64,000 nucleotides of DNA from NCBI RefSeq assembly GCF_008386585.1, contig NZ_VUOB01000023.1, positions 60,514 to 124,513 of the forward strand, given 5' to 3'. The position numbers and the translations under genes are program-made. The first letter of the stretch is position 1. Every line of letters starts with the position of its first letter. Shown here piece after piece: positions 38,494 to 47,349 of this stretch. Source of the DNA: Solihabitans fulvus (GTDB lineage: Bacteria > Actinomycetota > Actinomycetes > Mycobacteriales > Pseudonocardiaceae). The notes beneath the pieces were generated by a model that saw nothing but the letters and a program-made list of their open reading frames with translations, was not told the DNA's origin and searched no databases.

Positions 38494-39318
38494 ATGAGCG
38501 AGGCGCAACGGCGGGCGCTTGGCGGGTTCCTGCGGTCCCGCCGGGAGCGGCTGAGCCCCGAGTCCGTCGGGCTGCCGCCCGGCCTGCGCCGCAGGGCGCG
38601 GGGGCTGCGCCGCGAGGAGGTGGCGCTGCTGTCGGGGGTCAGCGTGAGCTGGTACACCTGGCTGGAGCAGGGGCGCGACATCAACGTCTCGCGGCAGGTG
38701 CTCGACGCGCTGGCCCGCACGCTGCGGCTGGTCGGACCCGAGCGGCGGCACCTCTACCTGCTCGCCGACGAACTCCCGCCGCCCCAGGACACGCCGTCCG
38801 GCGAGGGGCTGGACCACCTGCTCGCGGTGCTTGGCGCGCTCGAACCGCACCCGGCCTGCCTGCGCGACCGGCACTGGGACCTGATCGGCTGGAACCGGGC
38901 AGAAGCGGCGCTGTTCACCGACTTCGCCGAGCTGCCGGCCCGCCTGCGCAACATGATCTGGGTGATGTTCGGCTGGCCGCCGGTGCGGACGCTGCTGGTC
39001 GACTGGGCGGCGCACGCCCAGCACCTGGTCGCGCAGTTCCGCGCGTCCGCCGACCGCCATCCCGACGATCCGCGCTTCGCCGAGATCATCGCCGACCTGC
39101 ACGAGACCGGCCCGGCCTTCTCGCAGTTCTGGGAGCGGCACGACATCGCCGGCTTCGAGGTGGTGCACCGCGAGTTCCGGCACGAGCGGGTCGGCACGAT
39201 GCGCCTGCGGACCACCAAGCTGCTGGCCGCCGAGGACACCGAGCTCCAGATCATCACGCGCGTCCCGACCGACGAGGACTCGGCCGGCCGGTTGTGGCTG
39301 CTGACCGCAGCCGACTGA
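38494..39318 (+). CDS. XRE-family regulator with MmyB-like ligand-binding domain
   Basis: This 274-residue protein has an N-terminal HTH (RRARGLRREEVALLSGVSVS; WYTWLEQGRDINVSRQVLDA). The C-terminal MmyB-like domain contains DRHWDLIGWNRAEAALFTDF, RNMIWVMFG, and HREFRHERVGTMRLRT. Such regulators bind fatty-acid-like ligands and commonly control a divergent transporter or oxidoreductase. Here the divergent partner is the MFS gene. Start ATG 38494 follows AAGGGGGGAC. Confidence 0.9.
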   Translation: MSEAQRRALGGFLRSRRERLSPESVGLPPGLRRRARGLRREEVALLSGVSVSWYTWLEQGRDINVSRQVLDALARTLRLVGPERRHLYLLADELPPPQDTPSGEGLDHLLAVLGALEPHPACLRDRHWDLIGWNRAEAALFTDFAELPARLRNMIWVMFGWPPVRTLLVDWAAHAQHLVAQFRASADRHPDDPRFAEIIADLHETGPAFSQFWERHDIAGFEVVHREFRHERVGTMRLRTTKLLAAEDTELQIITRVPTDEDSAGRLWLLTAAD

Positions 39319-39684
39319 CCCCAGCCGACTAGGCCGAACGGCTACAACACCTGTGGCCCATCCGGGCTCACCGTGTCGGCCGATCGCCGCGCCAGATCAT
39401 CGCCCGATCACGCCGTCCCGCCACCCACTTCGAGTAAATGTATTTTCCTCGGATTACCCGCCGTCATTGTCGCGATAATCCAACAGGGTGACCGGCCGGA
39501 AGCTGCTGTGGCGCCGAACTGTCGAACGCAAAACCAAGCGCCTGACCCGGCGGGATTCCCAGTGCTAGCTTCAGCGGCGGAATCCTCCGCGAGCCACAAG
39601 GCGAACTCGCCAGTGCTATTCGGGCAACCCGGCAAAGCCTCGACATCACTGGTCGCCACACGCGTCACAGGAAGGAACTCCGCC
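39319..39684. other. Intergenic region, no gene seen
   Basis: This is 366 bp between the XRE gene and the DUF4239 protein. The open frame that runs through part of it has no family-like sequence. It should contain the DUF4239 promoter. I see no strong hairpin or repeats. Confidence 0.4.
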
Positions 39685-40443
39685 ATGCCCGTGTCAGGCA
39701 GCCTTCTCGTGTTGGGCATCGCCGTCGCCACCTGCGTCCTGCTGGTCCTGGTGACACGGTTCGTGCCGTCCGAGCGTCGCGCGCTCCAGAACGAGGTCGT
39801 CGGGTTCGTCTACGCCGTGGTTGGCGTCATCTACGCGGTGATTCTCGCAATGGTCGTGGTGGGACTGTGGACCACGGCCGACGCGACTCGCACGAACACC
39901 TACAGCGAAACCAACGCCCTGCTCCAGATCTCCTGGTACGCCCACTCGCTGCCGCAGCCCGCCCACAACGAGATTCGGGACCTCAACCAGCGGTACGCCG
40001 AGGCCGTCGAGAACACCGAATGGCCGCTGCTGGCCAAGCGACAGTCCAGTGATCAGGCGTGGCGGGAGTTCACCGCGCTACGCGACACCGTCGTCTCCCA
40101 ACAGCCCGCCACGGGCGCCGACCAGGTCCGCTACGCCCAGGCACTCGATGCCGTCGCCAGACTCGGCGACGCCCGCCGGGAACGACTCAACCGGGCATCC
40201 GACACGATGCCCGCCCTGCTGTGGGTGGCGCTCATTCTCGGCGGCCTGGTCACTGTCGGGTTCGCGTTCATGTTCGGCATGACGAGTCTGCGAGCCCACA
40301 TCGTCGTTGTCTTCTCTATCACCCTGTTGATCGGCTCGATGCTGCTGTTGGTATATGAACTCAGCCAGCCCTTCAGTGGCACCCTGCGGGTCGAACCCAC
40401 CGCGTTCGAGTTGGCGTTGCAACGCATCAACCTGATCAGCTGA
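39685..40443 (+). CDS. DUF4239-like (bestrophin-like) membrane protein
   Basis: This 252-residue protein has two N-terminal membrane segments (LLVLGIAVATCVLLVLVTRF; VVGFVYAVVGVIYAVILAMV), a central soluble helical part (TYSETNALLQISWYAHSLPQ; QAWREFTALRDTVV), and two C-terminal segments (LLWVALILGGLVTVGFAFMF; IVVVFSITLLIGSMLLLVYE). This is the DUF4239 layout. The function of the family is unknown; an ion-channel role is only suggested. GGAAGG precedes ATG 39685. Confidence 0.82.
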   Translation: MPVSGSLLVLGIAVATCVLLVLVTRFVPSERRALQNEVVGFVYAVVGVIYAVILAMVVVGLWTTADATRTNTYSETNALLQISWYAHSLPQPAHNEIRDLNQRYAEAVENTEWPLLAKRQSSDQAWREFTALRDTVVSQQPATGADQVRYAQALDAVARLGDARRERLNRASDTMPALLWVALILGGLVTVGFAFMFGMTSLRAHIVVVFSITLLIGSMLLLVYELSQPFSGTLRVEPTAFELALQRINLIS

Positions 40444-40476
40444 TCGGGCCGGTCCTCGTCGGGAACAGACCCCGAT

Positions 40477-41151
40477 TCAGAGCACCTCGACCTTTCCCTG
40501 CCAATGCCCGGCCGGGATGGACGGCGCGGCCATGGCGTTGATCACCTCGGTCAGCTGCTTCCTTGCCCGGTCCGGCGTGCAGGACCGCATGCCGGCCTGG
40601 TCGCAGCGGCGCACCACGGCCGGCTGCTCCTGCCACAGCCGGAAGCCGCGGCGCAGCAGCACCGGCAGCGGCTTGCGGGCCTCGGCGGTGTCCCGCGCCA
40701 GCCTGCGCAGGAACGTGACTCCCGGGCTCGGCGCGAGCACGATCGCGTCGGCGAGCACCCCGGCCTCGCGACAGCCGTTCACCAGCCGGTCCGCGAACAG
40801 GCCCTCGGCGACGAACAGCGGCGCGCCGTCCAGCGCGACGGTGTGCGTGCCGACCCTGCGGTCCTCGCCGATCGCGTACACGGGCGCCTCGACGCGACCG
40901 GTGGTGGCCAGTTCCACCACGGCGGCGAGGGCGTCCTCGACGTGCCAGGACTCGGGGTCGTCCCAGTCGACCATGCCGTGCTCGTCCCGGGGCAGGAGCA
41001 GGTCGTCGCCGTTGCGGTAGAAGTCGTCCAACCGCAGCACCGGCAGGCCGAGGTGCGCGGCGAGCGTGGACTTCCCGGAACCGGAGGGGCCGGCGAGCAA
41101 CACGGCCCTGCGGTGAACGGCGGATGGCGGCACGAGAAACAAGTCTCGCAC
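40477..41151 (-). CDS. P-loop nucleoside (uridine)-kinase-like protein
   Basis: This 224-residue protein has Walker A in [18 protein letters not shown] and the substrate motif [19 protein letters not shown] with [15 protein letters not shown], the pattern of the uridine kinase family. [14 protein letters not shown] (lid region) and [18 protein letters not shown] follow. Start GTG 41151 or 41133; the two differ by six residues. It lies 70 bp from the divergent rarA gene. The substrate is not certain, because the usual ASGST-type surrounding residues are only partly kept. Confidence 0.85.
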   Translation of the reverse strand: MRDLFLVPPSAVHRRAVLLAGPSGSGKSTLAAHLGLPVLRLDDFYRNGDDLLLPRDEHGMVDWDDPESWHVEDALAAVVELATTGRVEAPVYAIGEDRRVGTHTVALDGAPLFVAEGLFADRLVNGCREAGVLADAIVLAPSPGVTFLRRLARDTAEARKPLPVLLRRGFRLWQEQPAVVRRCDQAGMRSCTPDRARKQLTEVINAMAAPSIPAGHWQGKVEVL

Positions 41152-41221
41152 AAGGCTGGCCGAACTCGCGCCGCCGCAGGCCGCGTCCCGGGTGTCGGTG
41201 CCCACAGGTAGCGTCGGCGTC

Positions 41222-42610
41222 GTGGAGGACGGGCTGTTCGAGGACCAGGAGCTGTTCACCGCCGGCACCGGGGACACCGGTGCGCGGCGTGGGCCGCTCG
41301 CCCCGGCGCGTCCAGGTCCGAACACGCCGCTGGCCGTCCGGATGCGGCCGCAGTCGCTCGACGAGGTCGTCGGCCAGGACCATCTGCTCGGGCCGGGCGC
41401 GCCGCTGCGCAGGCTCGTCGAGGGCGCCGCGCCGGCCTCGATCATGCTGTACGGGCCGCCTGGCACGGGCAAGACCACCCTGGCCACCCTCGTCTCGCAG
41501 GCCACCGGCCGGCGCTTCGCCGCGCTGTCCGCGCTCTCGGCCGGGGTGAAGGAGGTCCGCGCGGTCATCGAGGAGGCCCGCCGCAGGCTGGTGCGCTCCG
41601 GCGAGGCGACCGTGCTGTTCATCGACGAGGTGCACCGGTTCTCCAAGACGCAGCAGGACGCCCTGCTCGGCGCGGTCGAGGACCGCATCGTGCTGCTGGT
41701 GGCCGCCACCACGGAGAACCCGTTCTTCTCGGTGGTCTCGCCGCTGCTGTCCCGCTCCCTGGTGCTCCAGCTGCGGCCGCTGACCGACGAGGACGTGCGC
41801 GCGGTGGTCCGCCGCGCCGTGTCCGACGAGCGCGGGCTCGCCGGGACGGTCGAGCTGACCGCCGACGCCGAGGACCACCTGGTCCGGCTGGCCGGCGGCG
41901 ACGCCCGCCGCGCGCTCACCGCGCTGGAGGCCGCGGCCGACTCGGCGAGCAGCACGGCAAGCGGCGTGATCGACCTGGCCACCCTGGAGGCCACGGTCGA
42001 CAAGGCCGCCGTGCGCTACGACCGGCAGGGCGACCAGCACTACGACGTGACCAGCGCGTTCATCAAGTCGATCAGGGGCTCCGACGTGGACGCCGCGCTG
42101 CACTACCTGGCCAGGATGATCGAGGCGGGGGAGGACCCTCGGTTCATCGCGCGCCGGCTGGTCATCCACGCCAGCGAGGACGTCGGCATGGCCGACCCGA
42201 CCGCGCTCCAGACCGCCGTGGCCGCCGCGACGGCCGTCCAGCTCGTCGGCCTGCCGGAGGGTCGCCTTGCGCTGGCGCAGGCCACCGTCCACCTGGCCAC
42301 CGCGCCCAAGTCCAACTCCGTGATCACCGCGCTGGACGGCGCCATCGCGGACGTGCGGGCCGGCGCGGTCGGCTCGGTGCCGGCGCACCTGCGCGACGGC
42401 CACTACGCGGGCGCGGCCAAGCTGGGCAACGCGCAGGGTTACCGCTACCCGCACGACGTGCCCGACGGCGTGCTCGCCCAGCAGTACCCGCCGGGCGACC
42501 TGGTTGGCAGGGACTACTATCAGCCGACGTCGCGCGGGGCCGAGCGGGTGCTGGCCGAACGGGTGCCCAGGCTCCGCCGAATGATCCGAGGCCAGGATCC
42601 GGCAGGCTGA
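41222..42610 (+). CDS. rarA: Replication-associated recombination protein A
   Basis: This 462-residue AAA+ ATPase has [20 protein letters not shown], Walker A in [16 protein letters not shown], Walker B in [20 protein letters not shown], sensor 1 [10 protein letters not shown], and the C-terminal MgsA/RarA domain with [21 protein letters not shown] [19 protein letters not shown] and [20 protein letters not shown]. It maintains stalled replication forks. Start GTG 41222 gives the family-like N-terminus. In mycobacteria rarA lies close to alaS; here about 11 kb, including the siderophore operon, separates them. Confidence 0.93.
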   Translation: MEDGLFEDQELFTAGTGDTGARRGPLAPARPGPNTPLAVRMRPQSLDEVVGQDHLLGPGAPLRRLVEGAAPASIMLYGPPGTGKTTLATLVSQATGRRFAALSALSAGVKEVRAVIEEARRRLVRSGEATVLFIDEVHRFSKTQQDALLGAVEDRIVLLVAATTENPFFSVVSPLLSRSLVLQLRPLTDEDVRAVVRRAVSDERGLAGTVELTADAEDHLVRLAGGDARRALTALEAAADSASSTASGVIDLATLEATVDKAAVRYDRQGDQHYDVTSAFIKSIRGSDVDAALHYLARMIEAGEDPRFIARRLVIHASEDVGMADPTALQTAVAAATAVQLVGLPEGRLALAQATVHLATAPKSNSVITALDGAIADVRAGAVGSVPAHLRDGHYAGAAKLGNAQGYRYPHDVPDGVLAQQYPPGDLVGRDYYQPTSRGAERVLAERVPRLRRMIRGQDPAG

Positions 42611-42677
42611 CCACACCGTTTCTTGACCAACGCTTGACCATCACTATGGGCAACGATCGCCGAACGTTCATCCACCC

Positions 42678-44369
42678 ATGGGCTCGGCGACACGTGCGCC
42701 GAAGAGCATGCTCTGCATGGAGATTCCCAGGGTTGGCGTCCCCGACGCGCTGGCGAACAGACTCTCGATTGCCGAACAGCACGAGTACCTGACCAGCCGG
42801 TTCGGCCGGCGGACCCTGCTGCGCGGCGGCATGGCCACGGCCGCCGCGCTCGCGGCGGGCCCGACCCTGTTGGCGGGCCTGGCCTACGCCGACGGCGACA
42901 GGGTCGCGCCCTTCGGCCGACACCTGGCCTTCGGCCGCAACCCGCGCCACGAGATCAGGGTCGCCTGGCAGGTGCCGGCCCCGGTGCGCCGGCCGTTCCT
43001 GCGCGTCGGTGCCCGCCCGCACGAGCTGACCCACCGCGTGCCGGCCGAGGTGCGCGCGCTGCACTCCGAGGTGCCCGGCGTGATCGCGCCGACCGACCAG
43101 TACTACCTGCACGCCGAGATCGGCGGGCTGCGGCCGGGCCGGACCTACTACTACGCCGTGGGGCACGACGGTTTCGACCCGGCCAAGGGCGACGGCGGCC
43201 CGGCCGCGATCTCCACGTTCACCACCGCGCCCGCGCGGGGCTTCCCCGGCGAGCGGTTCACCTTCACCGCGTTCGGCGACCAGGGCGTCAGCACCGCGGC
43301 GCTGGCCGAGAACGGCGTGGTGGCCAGGCAGAACCCGGTGTTCCACCTGCTGGCAGGCGACATCGCGTACGCCGACCCGAGCGGGCGCGGCCTGCCGATC
43401 GGGTCGAAGCCCGACGGCACCCACGACATCTTCGACCCGAAGGTCTGGGACGCCTACCTCACCCAGATCGAGCCGCTGGCGTCCCGGATCCCGTGGATGG
43501 TCGCGACCGGCAACCACGACATGGAGGCGCTGTACTCCACCGAGGGTTACGGCGGCCAGGTGGCCAGGTGGGCGTTCCCCGGCTCGGGGCCGAGCGGCTG
43601 CCCGAGCGTCTACTCGTTCATCTACGGCAACGTCGGCGTGATCTCCTTGGACGCCAACGACGTCTCGTACGAGATCCCGGCGAACCTCGGCTACAGCGAC
43701 GGCGGGCAGACCGAGTGGCTGCGGCGCAGGCTGGCGTTCCTGCGCTGCCAGCCCGACGTCGACTTCGTCGTGGTGTTCTTCCACCACTGCGCCTTCTCCA
43801 CGACCAGCGCGCACGCGTCCGAGGGCGGGGTGCGCGACGAGTGGGTGCCGCTGTTCGACCGGTTCAAGGTCGACCTGGTCATCAATGGCCACAACCACGT
43901 CTACGAGCGCACCGACGCCCTGCGCGGCGGCCAGGTCGCGACGCAGGTGCCCATCGGCGGCACCGTGCGGCCCGACCGCGACGGCACCGTGTACGCGACC
44001 TGCGGCTCCGGCGGCCGAAGCCTGTACAGCTTCCCGGTGCCCGACAGCTACGCGGGCCACGAGACCGAGCACGTCGACGTGCCCACCTACGTGTGGAAGC
44101 GGGGCGGTGGCAAGGAGAACGACACCGTCGCGTGGTCGAGGGTGCGCTACACCGGCTACGCGTTCATGGCCCTCGACGTGCAACCGGCGTCCTGGGGACG
44201 GCAGACCACGATCACCGCGCGCGTGCTGAGCAACACCGGCGTCGAGATCGACCGGTTCGTGGTGTCCCGCACCGCCGGCCTGCACGTGGGCATCGACCTC
44301 GGCGACGGCAACCGCCTCGAGCGGACTCCGGCAGCCGTCGGCGCGGGCGCGGACCCCGGCGACAGCTGA
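42678..44369 (+). CDS. Tat-exported purple-acid-phosphatase-type metallophosphoesterase
   Basis: This protein is up to 563 residues long. A twin-arginine signal lies in RFGRRTLLRGGMATAAALAA followed by GPTLLAGLAYA. An N-terminal fibronectin-like domain follows (HEIRVAWQVPAPVRR; LRPGRTYYYAVG). The phosphoesterase domain shows metal ligands in FTAFGDQGV, GDIAYAD, TGNHDME, VVFFHH and NGHNHVYERT. The start is uncertain: ATG 42717 (MEIPRVGVPDAL) is close to related proteins, while ATG 42678 adds 13 codons and neither has a clear ribosome site. It probably hydrolyses phosphomonoesters outside the cell to supply phosphate. It ends before a strong terminator. Confidence 0.9.
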   Translation: MGSATRAPKSMLCMEIPRVGVPDALANRLSIAEQHEYLTSRFGRRTLLRGGMATAAALAAGPTLLAGLAYADGDRVAPFGRHLAFGRNPRHEIRVAWQVPAPVRRPFLRVGARPHELTHRVPAEVRALHSEVPGVIAPTDQYYLHAEIGGLRPGRTYYYAVGHDGFDPAKGDGGPAAISTFTTAPARGFPGERFTFTAFGDQGVSTAALAENGVVARQNPVFHLLAGDIAYADPSGRGLPIGSKPDGTHDIFDPKVWDAYLTQIEPLASRIPWMVATGNHDMEALYSTEGYGGQVARWAFPGSGPSGCPSVYSFIYGNVGVISLDANDVSYEIPANLGYSDGGQTEWLRRRLAFLRCQPDVDFVVVFFHHCAFSTTSAHASEGGVRDEWVPLFDRFKVDLVINGHNHVYERTDALRGGQVATQVPIGGTVRPDRDGTVYATCGSGGRSLYSFPVPDSYAGHETEHVDVPTYVWKRGGGKENDTVAWSRVRYTGYAFMALDVQPASWGRQTTITARVLSNTGVEIDRFVVSRTAGLHVGIDLGDGNRLERTPAAVGAGADPGDS

Positions 44370-44375
44370 CCGGCG

Positions 44376-44411
44376 GCCCGGTACTCCGCCTGCCGAGGCG
44401 GAGTGCCGGGC
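44376..44411. terminator. Strong terminator hairpin after the phosphatase gene
   Basis: A 16-bp stem (44376-44391 with 44396-44411) has a single wobble position and a GCCG tetraloop. It lies 6 bp after the stop at 44369, between convergent genes. Confidence 0.85.
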
Positions 44412-44458
44412 GCCCGGCACGGACGTCCTTCTGTAGCAAGGGTTCCGTGCGGGGTCGG

Positions 44459-44866
44459 TCAGTCGGTGTCGGCCGAGTCCAGCAGCACCGGCGGTGTCGT
44501 TGGTTCGGGAATGTCCCAGCGGGTGAACAGGAAGTACCCGCGCCTGACCGGGCACCGGTGGTCCACCCCATCGAACCGGACCGCCGCGATCGGGGTTCCC
44601 TCCGCCACCTGGTCCCAGAAGGTCAGCACGCCAAGGGAATCCCCTGTCGGCCGCCAGCCTGGCCCGTTGACGCCGCTCACCTCGACCCATCCCGCCGCCG
44701 TCCTGCGGCAGAACACCTCGTACGGGTAAGACCGCCCCGCCGCGTTCGTCGCCAGCAGCACGACCGCGTGTTCGCCGGACTCGGCCAGGAACAGCACGCT
44801 GGTCTGCTCTGGCGGGAAGCCGTTGAGCGCAGCCTGTTCCGCGGTGGTGAATCCAGGACCGGTCAT
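44459..44866 (-). CDS. Hypothetical protein
   Basis: This 135-residue protein is not recognised as a family. It has no signal peptide or membrane segment. Features are VLFLAESGEHAVVLLATNAA (beta strands), YPYEVFCRRTAAGWVEVSGV, and a proline-rich acidic C-terminus (PEPTTPPVLLDSADTD). It resembles short beta-rich actinomycete proteins of unknown role. It lies directly downstream of the small secreted protein gene on the same strand (73-bp gap). Confidence 0.65.
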   Translation of the reverse strand: MTGPGFTTAEQAALNGFPPEQTSVLFLAESGEHAVVLLATNAAGRSYPYEVFCRRTAAGWVEVSGVNGPGWRPTGDSLGVLTFWDQVAEGTPIAAVRFDGVDHRCPVRRGYFLFTRWDIPEPTTPPVLLDSADTD

Positions 44867-44939
44867 CGCGAACCTCCTGCCTGTTCGGGCGCCGCGGGCA
44901 GGGCGACCGGTCGCCCTGCCCGCGGCTGGTGCCCTCCGG

Positions 44940-45407
44940 TCACGGAACCCGGCAGTTGTTCGGCACGCTGTGGTAGGTGTTCCCGTCGACCGACACCAGT
45001 GTGGCGTCTACCCGGAACACCTGGCCGCTGCGCGCCTGGATCGACCCGTGCGGCACGTACACGCCGACCGTGCGGTGGAAACCACTGGTGGTCTTGTGGT
45101 TGTTGAGATAGGTGTCAACATCCCACCTGCCGGCCGACCGCGATGGCGGCTGCATCTGGATTCCCCAGGCCACCACCTTGTTCGGGCTGGTCTGCACCGC
45201 GATGTACCCGGCGTTGCCCGGATACGTGATGTGTGCGCAGGACGGCAGCGCCTCGGGCGCCACTTCGGCCTGCGCCGCAACGGGTGCGTCGGTCATGCCG
45301 CCCTGTACGACGGTCGTCTCCTCGGCGTTGGCCGCGAGCGCTGGTGCGGACATGCCGACCAGCACGGCCAGCGCCGCCAGCACGGACAACAGAATCTTTC
45401 GCATCAT
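44940..45407 (-). CDS. Small secreted protein of unknown function
   Basis: This 155-residue protein has a classical Sec signal peptide (KILLSVLAALAVLVGMSAPA, cleavage after ALA). The mature part has two cysteines (SCAHITYPGN and VPNNCRVP) that could form one disulfide enclosing most of the domain. AGGGGGA precedes tandem ATGs at 45407 and 45404. It is not recognised as a named family. It lies downstream of the siderophore operon but is separated from it by a hairpin. Confidence 0.75.
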   Translation of the reverse strand: MMRKILLSVLAALAVLVGMSAPALAANAEETTVVQGGMTDAPVAAQAEVAPEALPSCAHITYPGNAGYIAVQTSPNKVVAWGIQMQPPSRSAGRWDVDTYLNNHKTTSGFHRTVGVYVPHGSIQARSGQVFRVDATLVSVDGNTYHSVPNNCRVP

Positions 45408-45423
45408 TCCCCCTGGTGCGATA

Positions 45424-45446
45424 TACGGCGAACGTGCTTCGCCGTA
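45424..45446. terminator. Hairpin between siderophore operon and secreted-protein gene
   Basis: Perfect 9-bp stem TACGGCGAA (45424-45432) pairs with 45438-45446, with a 5-nt loop. It is about 90 bp after the last siderophore gene on the minus strand and just ahead of the secreted gene, so it could end the operon or act in the secreted gene's leader. Confidence 0.55.
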
Positions 45447-45537
45447 CCCCCAGAGTCGCTCACGATGTCGAGGCGGGAGAGCGGTTCTCGCTCCGGACCA
45501 CTCGGACGAGTGACGTATTCCATGTTGGCTGCGGCCA

Positions 45538-47349
45538 CTACCAACCATCGGCCGGAGCCACCTGGGGGACGGCGTGCAGCGGATTGGGCAGCCGTCCGCT
45601 CGACGGCACCGGCGGCCGCTGCGCCAGGTCGCCGTACCCCATCGTCAACCGGTAACCGTTGAGCGGATATCTGGCGAAGGTCGGCCCGAGCAGGTCGCCT
45701 GCGTCCATCCGGTCGGCCACCGAGGAGTGCCGCGTCCGATACGACTCGATCTCGCCCCGCACCATGCCCCAGAACCGCTCCTCCGGCAGGTCGTGCCGCT
45801 GCGCGAGCAACCCGGCCAGCGGCCGGAAAACCCCCACCAGCAAGGCGTCCACCACATACTGGCGCAGCACCGGCCACTGCTTCCTCGGCAACACCCGGTC
45901 GTGCGAGTCGGGCTCGACGCCCCGCTGCGGCACCCGGTCCACCGACACGTTCACGTCGTCGACGAGGTCCTTGAGCACGACCCGGCTGGGCAGCCCGTCC
46001 GGCCCGCACACCACCAACACGTTCTCCCCGTGCGGGTTCACCGTGATCCCGTAGGTGTAGAGCAGGTGCAGCAGCGGCCGCAGCAGGGCGCGCAGCAGTG
46101 CCGCCGCCCACGCGGCCGCGTCGCCGCCCGCCCGCCGCACGTACTCGCTCACCAACGCGTCGCCGGCCGGGTCGAGGTGCAGCAACGCGGCCAGCGCCCA
46201 GGCGTGCTCGCCGTCGCGCAGCCGGGGCGTCAGCGGCTCCCGCCAGATGCAGCCGAGCGTCTCCAACCACTGGTAGGGCACGGCGCCCGCGCGCGACAGC
46301 TGCGGATGCCGCACCGTCACGGAGGCGACCTCGCCGAGCAGGATCGTGCCCCACTCGCCGAGCAGCTGGTCCGCCGCGAAGATGCCGCGCAGCCACTGCG
46401 AGGTCATCGGCGCGGCCAGCGTGCAGTGCGGCGGAATGCCCCGGTACACCGAGGTGTTCAGGATCCGCAGTGGCAGCTTGACCTGGTGGCGATCGGGCGA
46501 GTCCACATTGGACAGTGTGCGGATCGCCTGCGTCGGCAGATAGTGGTCCTGGCTCTCGCCAAGCTGCACGATCCGGCCGGTCGCCAGCTCCGGCGCCCAC
46601 AGCGTGCGCACCACGTGGTCGAGCTGCCACGGATGCACCGGCAGCCACACGAAGTTGTCCGGATCCGCGCCGGCCAGCCGCAGCGTCTCGGCGAACCGCG
46701 CCACGGTCTCCTCGCCCAGTTCCCGCTGCCGCACCACGTGTTCGGACAGCTCGGGTGTGCCGCGGAACTCGGCCAACCCCCGGTGCACCGCGAGCCACGG
46801 CAGCCGCAGCGGCGTGCGGGCCTCCGGCGCGTACCGCGCCTGGTCCTGCGCGGAGAACCCGATGCGGCCCTTGTTGGCGAACAGCCACGGATGACCCGTG
46901 AGGTGCCCGTCGAGCGCGGCGTGGCCGAGCTCGGCCAGCTCGGCGGCCGGGCGCGCGGTGGCGGCCATTGCCACGTCGGCGGTCAGCGTCGCGGTCACTT
47001 CGGCCAGCAGGCCGGCGACCGTCGCGGGCTCGACCCGCATCGCGTCGCAGGCGTCGACCAGGAACTGCTGCACGTCCTCGGTCGGCTCGGTGACGTCGTC
47101 GCCGAGGATCCCGCTCGCGCTGCGCCGCACCGACCCCGGCAGCACCGTCCATCCCTCGAAGGAGGTGCGGCGGGCCGAGAACGTGTACCCGGCGGCGCCA
47201 AGCGACAGCTGGTAGCCGACGAAGCCCGCGTCGTCCTCGGCGCCGCCGGCCACGGGCTCAGGTGTCAGCAGCTGCTCGAAGCACAGCTCACCGATCGTCT
47301 TGGCCAGCAGCGCGGCCGACCGGTCCAGCCAGAGTTCCGTCGTGTTCAC
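45538..47349 (-). CDS. NIS siderophore synthetase, RhbF/IucC-like
   Basis: This 603-residue IucA/IucC-family synthetase has FVWLPVHPWQLDHVVRTLWA, QAIRTLSNVDSPDRHQVKLP with LRILNTSVYRGIPP, NPHGENVLVVCGPDGLPSRV and VLKDLVDDVNVSVDRVP. The fingers-palm FhuF-like C-terminal domain ends at YGDLAQRPPVPSSG. It forms ATP-dependent amide bonds between a carboxylate (citrate or citryl-monoamide) and an N-hydroxy amine. As the last gene of the operon, it should complete the second amide bond. Its start overlaps the hydroxylase stop (ATGA type). Confidence 0.9.
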   Translation of the reverse strand: MNTTELWLDRSAALLAKTIGELCFEQLLTPEPVAGGAEDDAGFVGYQLSLGAAGYTFSARRTSFEGWTVLPGSVRRSASGILGDDVTEPTEDVQQFLVDACDAMRVEPATVAGLLAEVTATLTADVAMAATARPAAELAELGHAALDGHLTGHPWLFANKGRIGFSAQDQARYAPEARTPLRLPWLAVHRGLAEFRGTPELSEHVVRQRELGEETVARFAETLRLAGADPDNFVWLPVHPWQLDHVVRTLWAPELATGRIVQLGESQDHYLPTQAIRTLSNVDSPDRHQVKLPLRILNTSVYRGIPPHCTLAAPMTSQWLRGIFAADQLLGEWGTILLGEVASVTVRHPQLSRAGAVPYQWLETLGCIWREPLTPRLRDGEHAWALAALLHLDPAGDALVSEYVRRAGGDAAAWAAALLRALLRPLLHLLYTYGITVNPHGENVLVVCGPDGLPSRVVLKDLVDDVNVSVDRVPQRGVEPDSHDRVLPRKQWPVLRQYVVDALLVGVFRPLAGLLAQRHDLPEERFWGMVRGEIESYRTRHSSVADRMDAGDLLGPTFARYPLNGYRLTMGYGDLAQRPPVPSSGRLPNPLHAVPQVAPADGW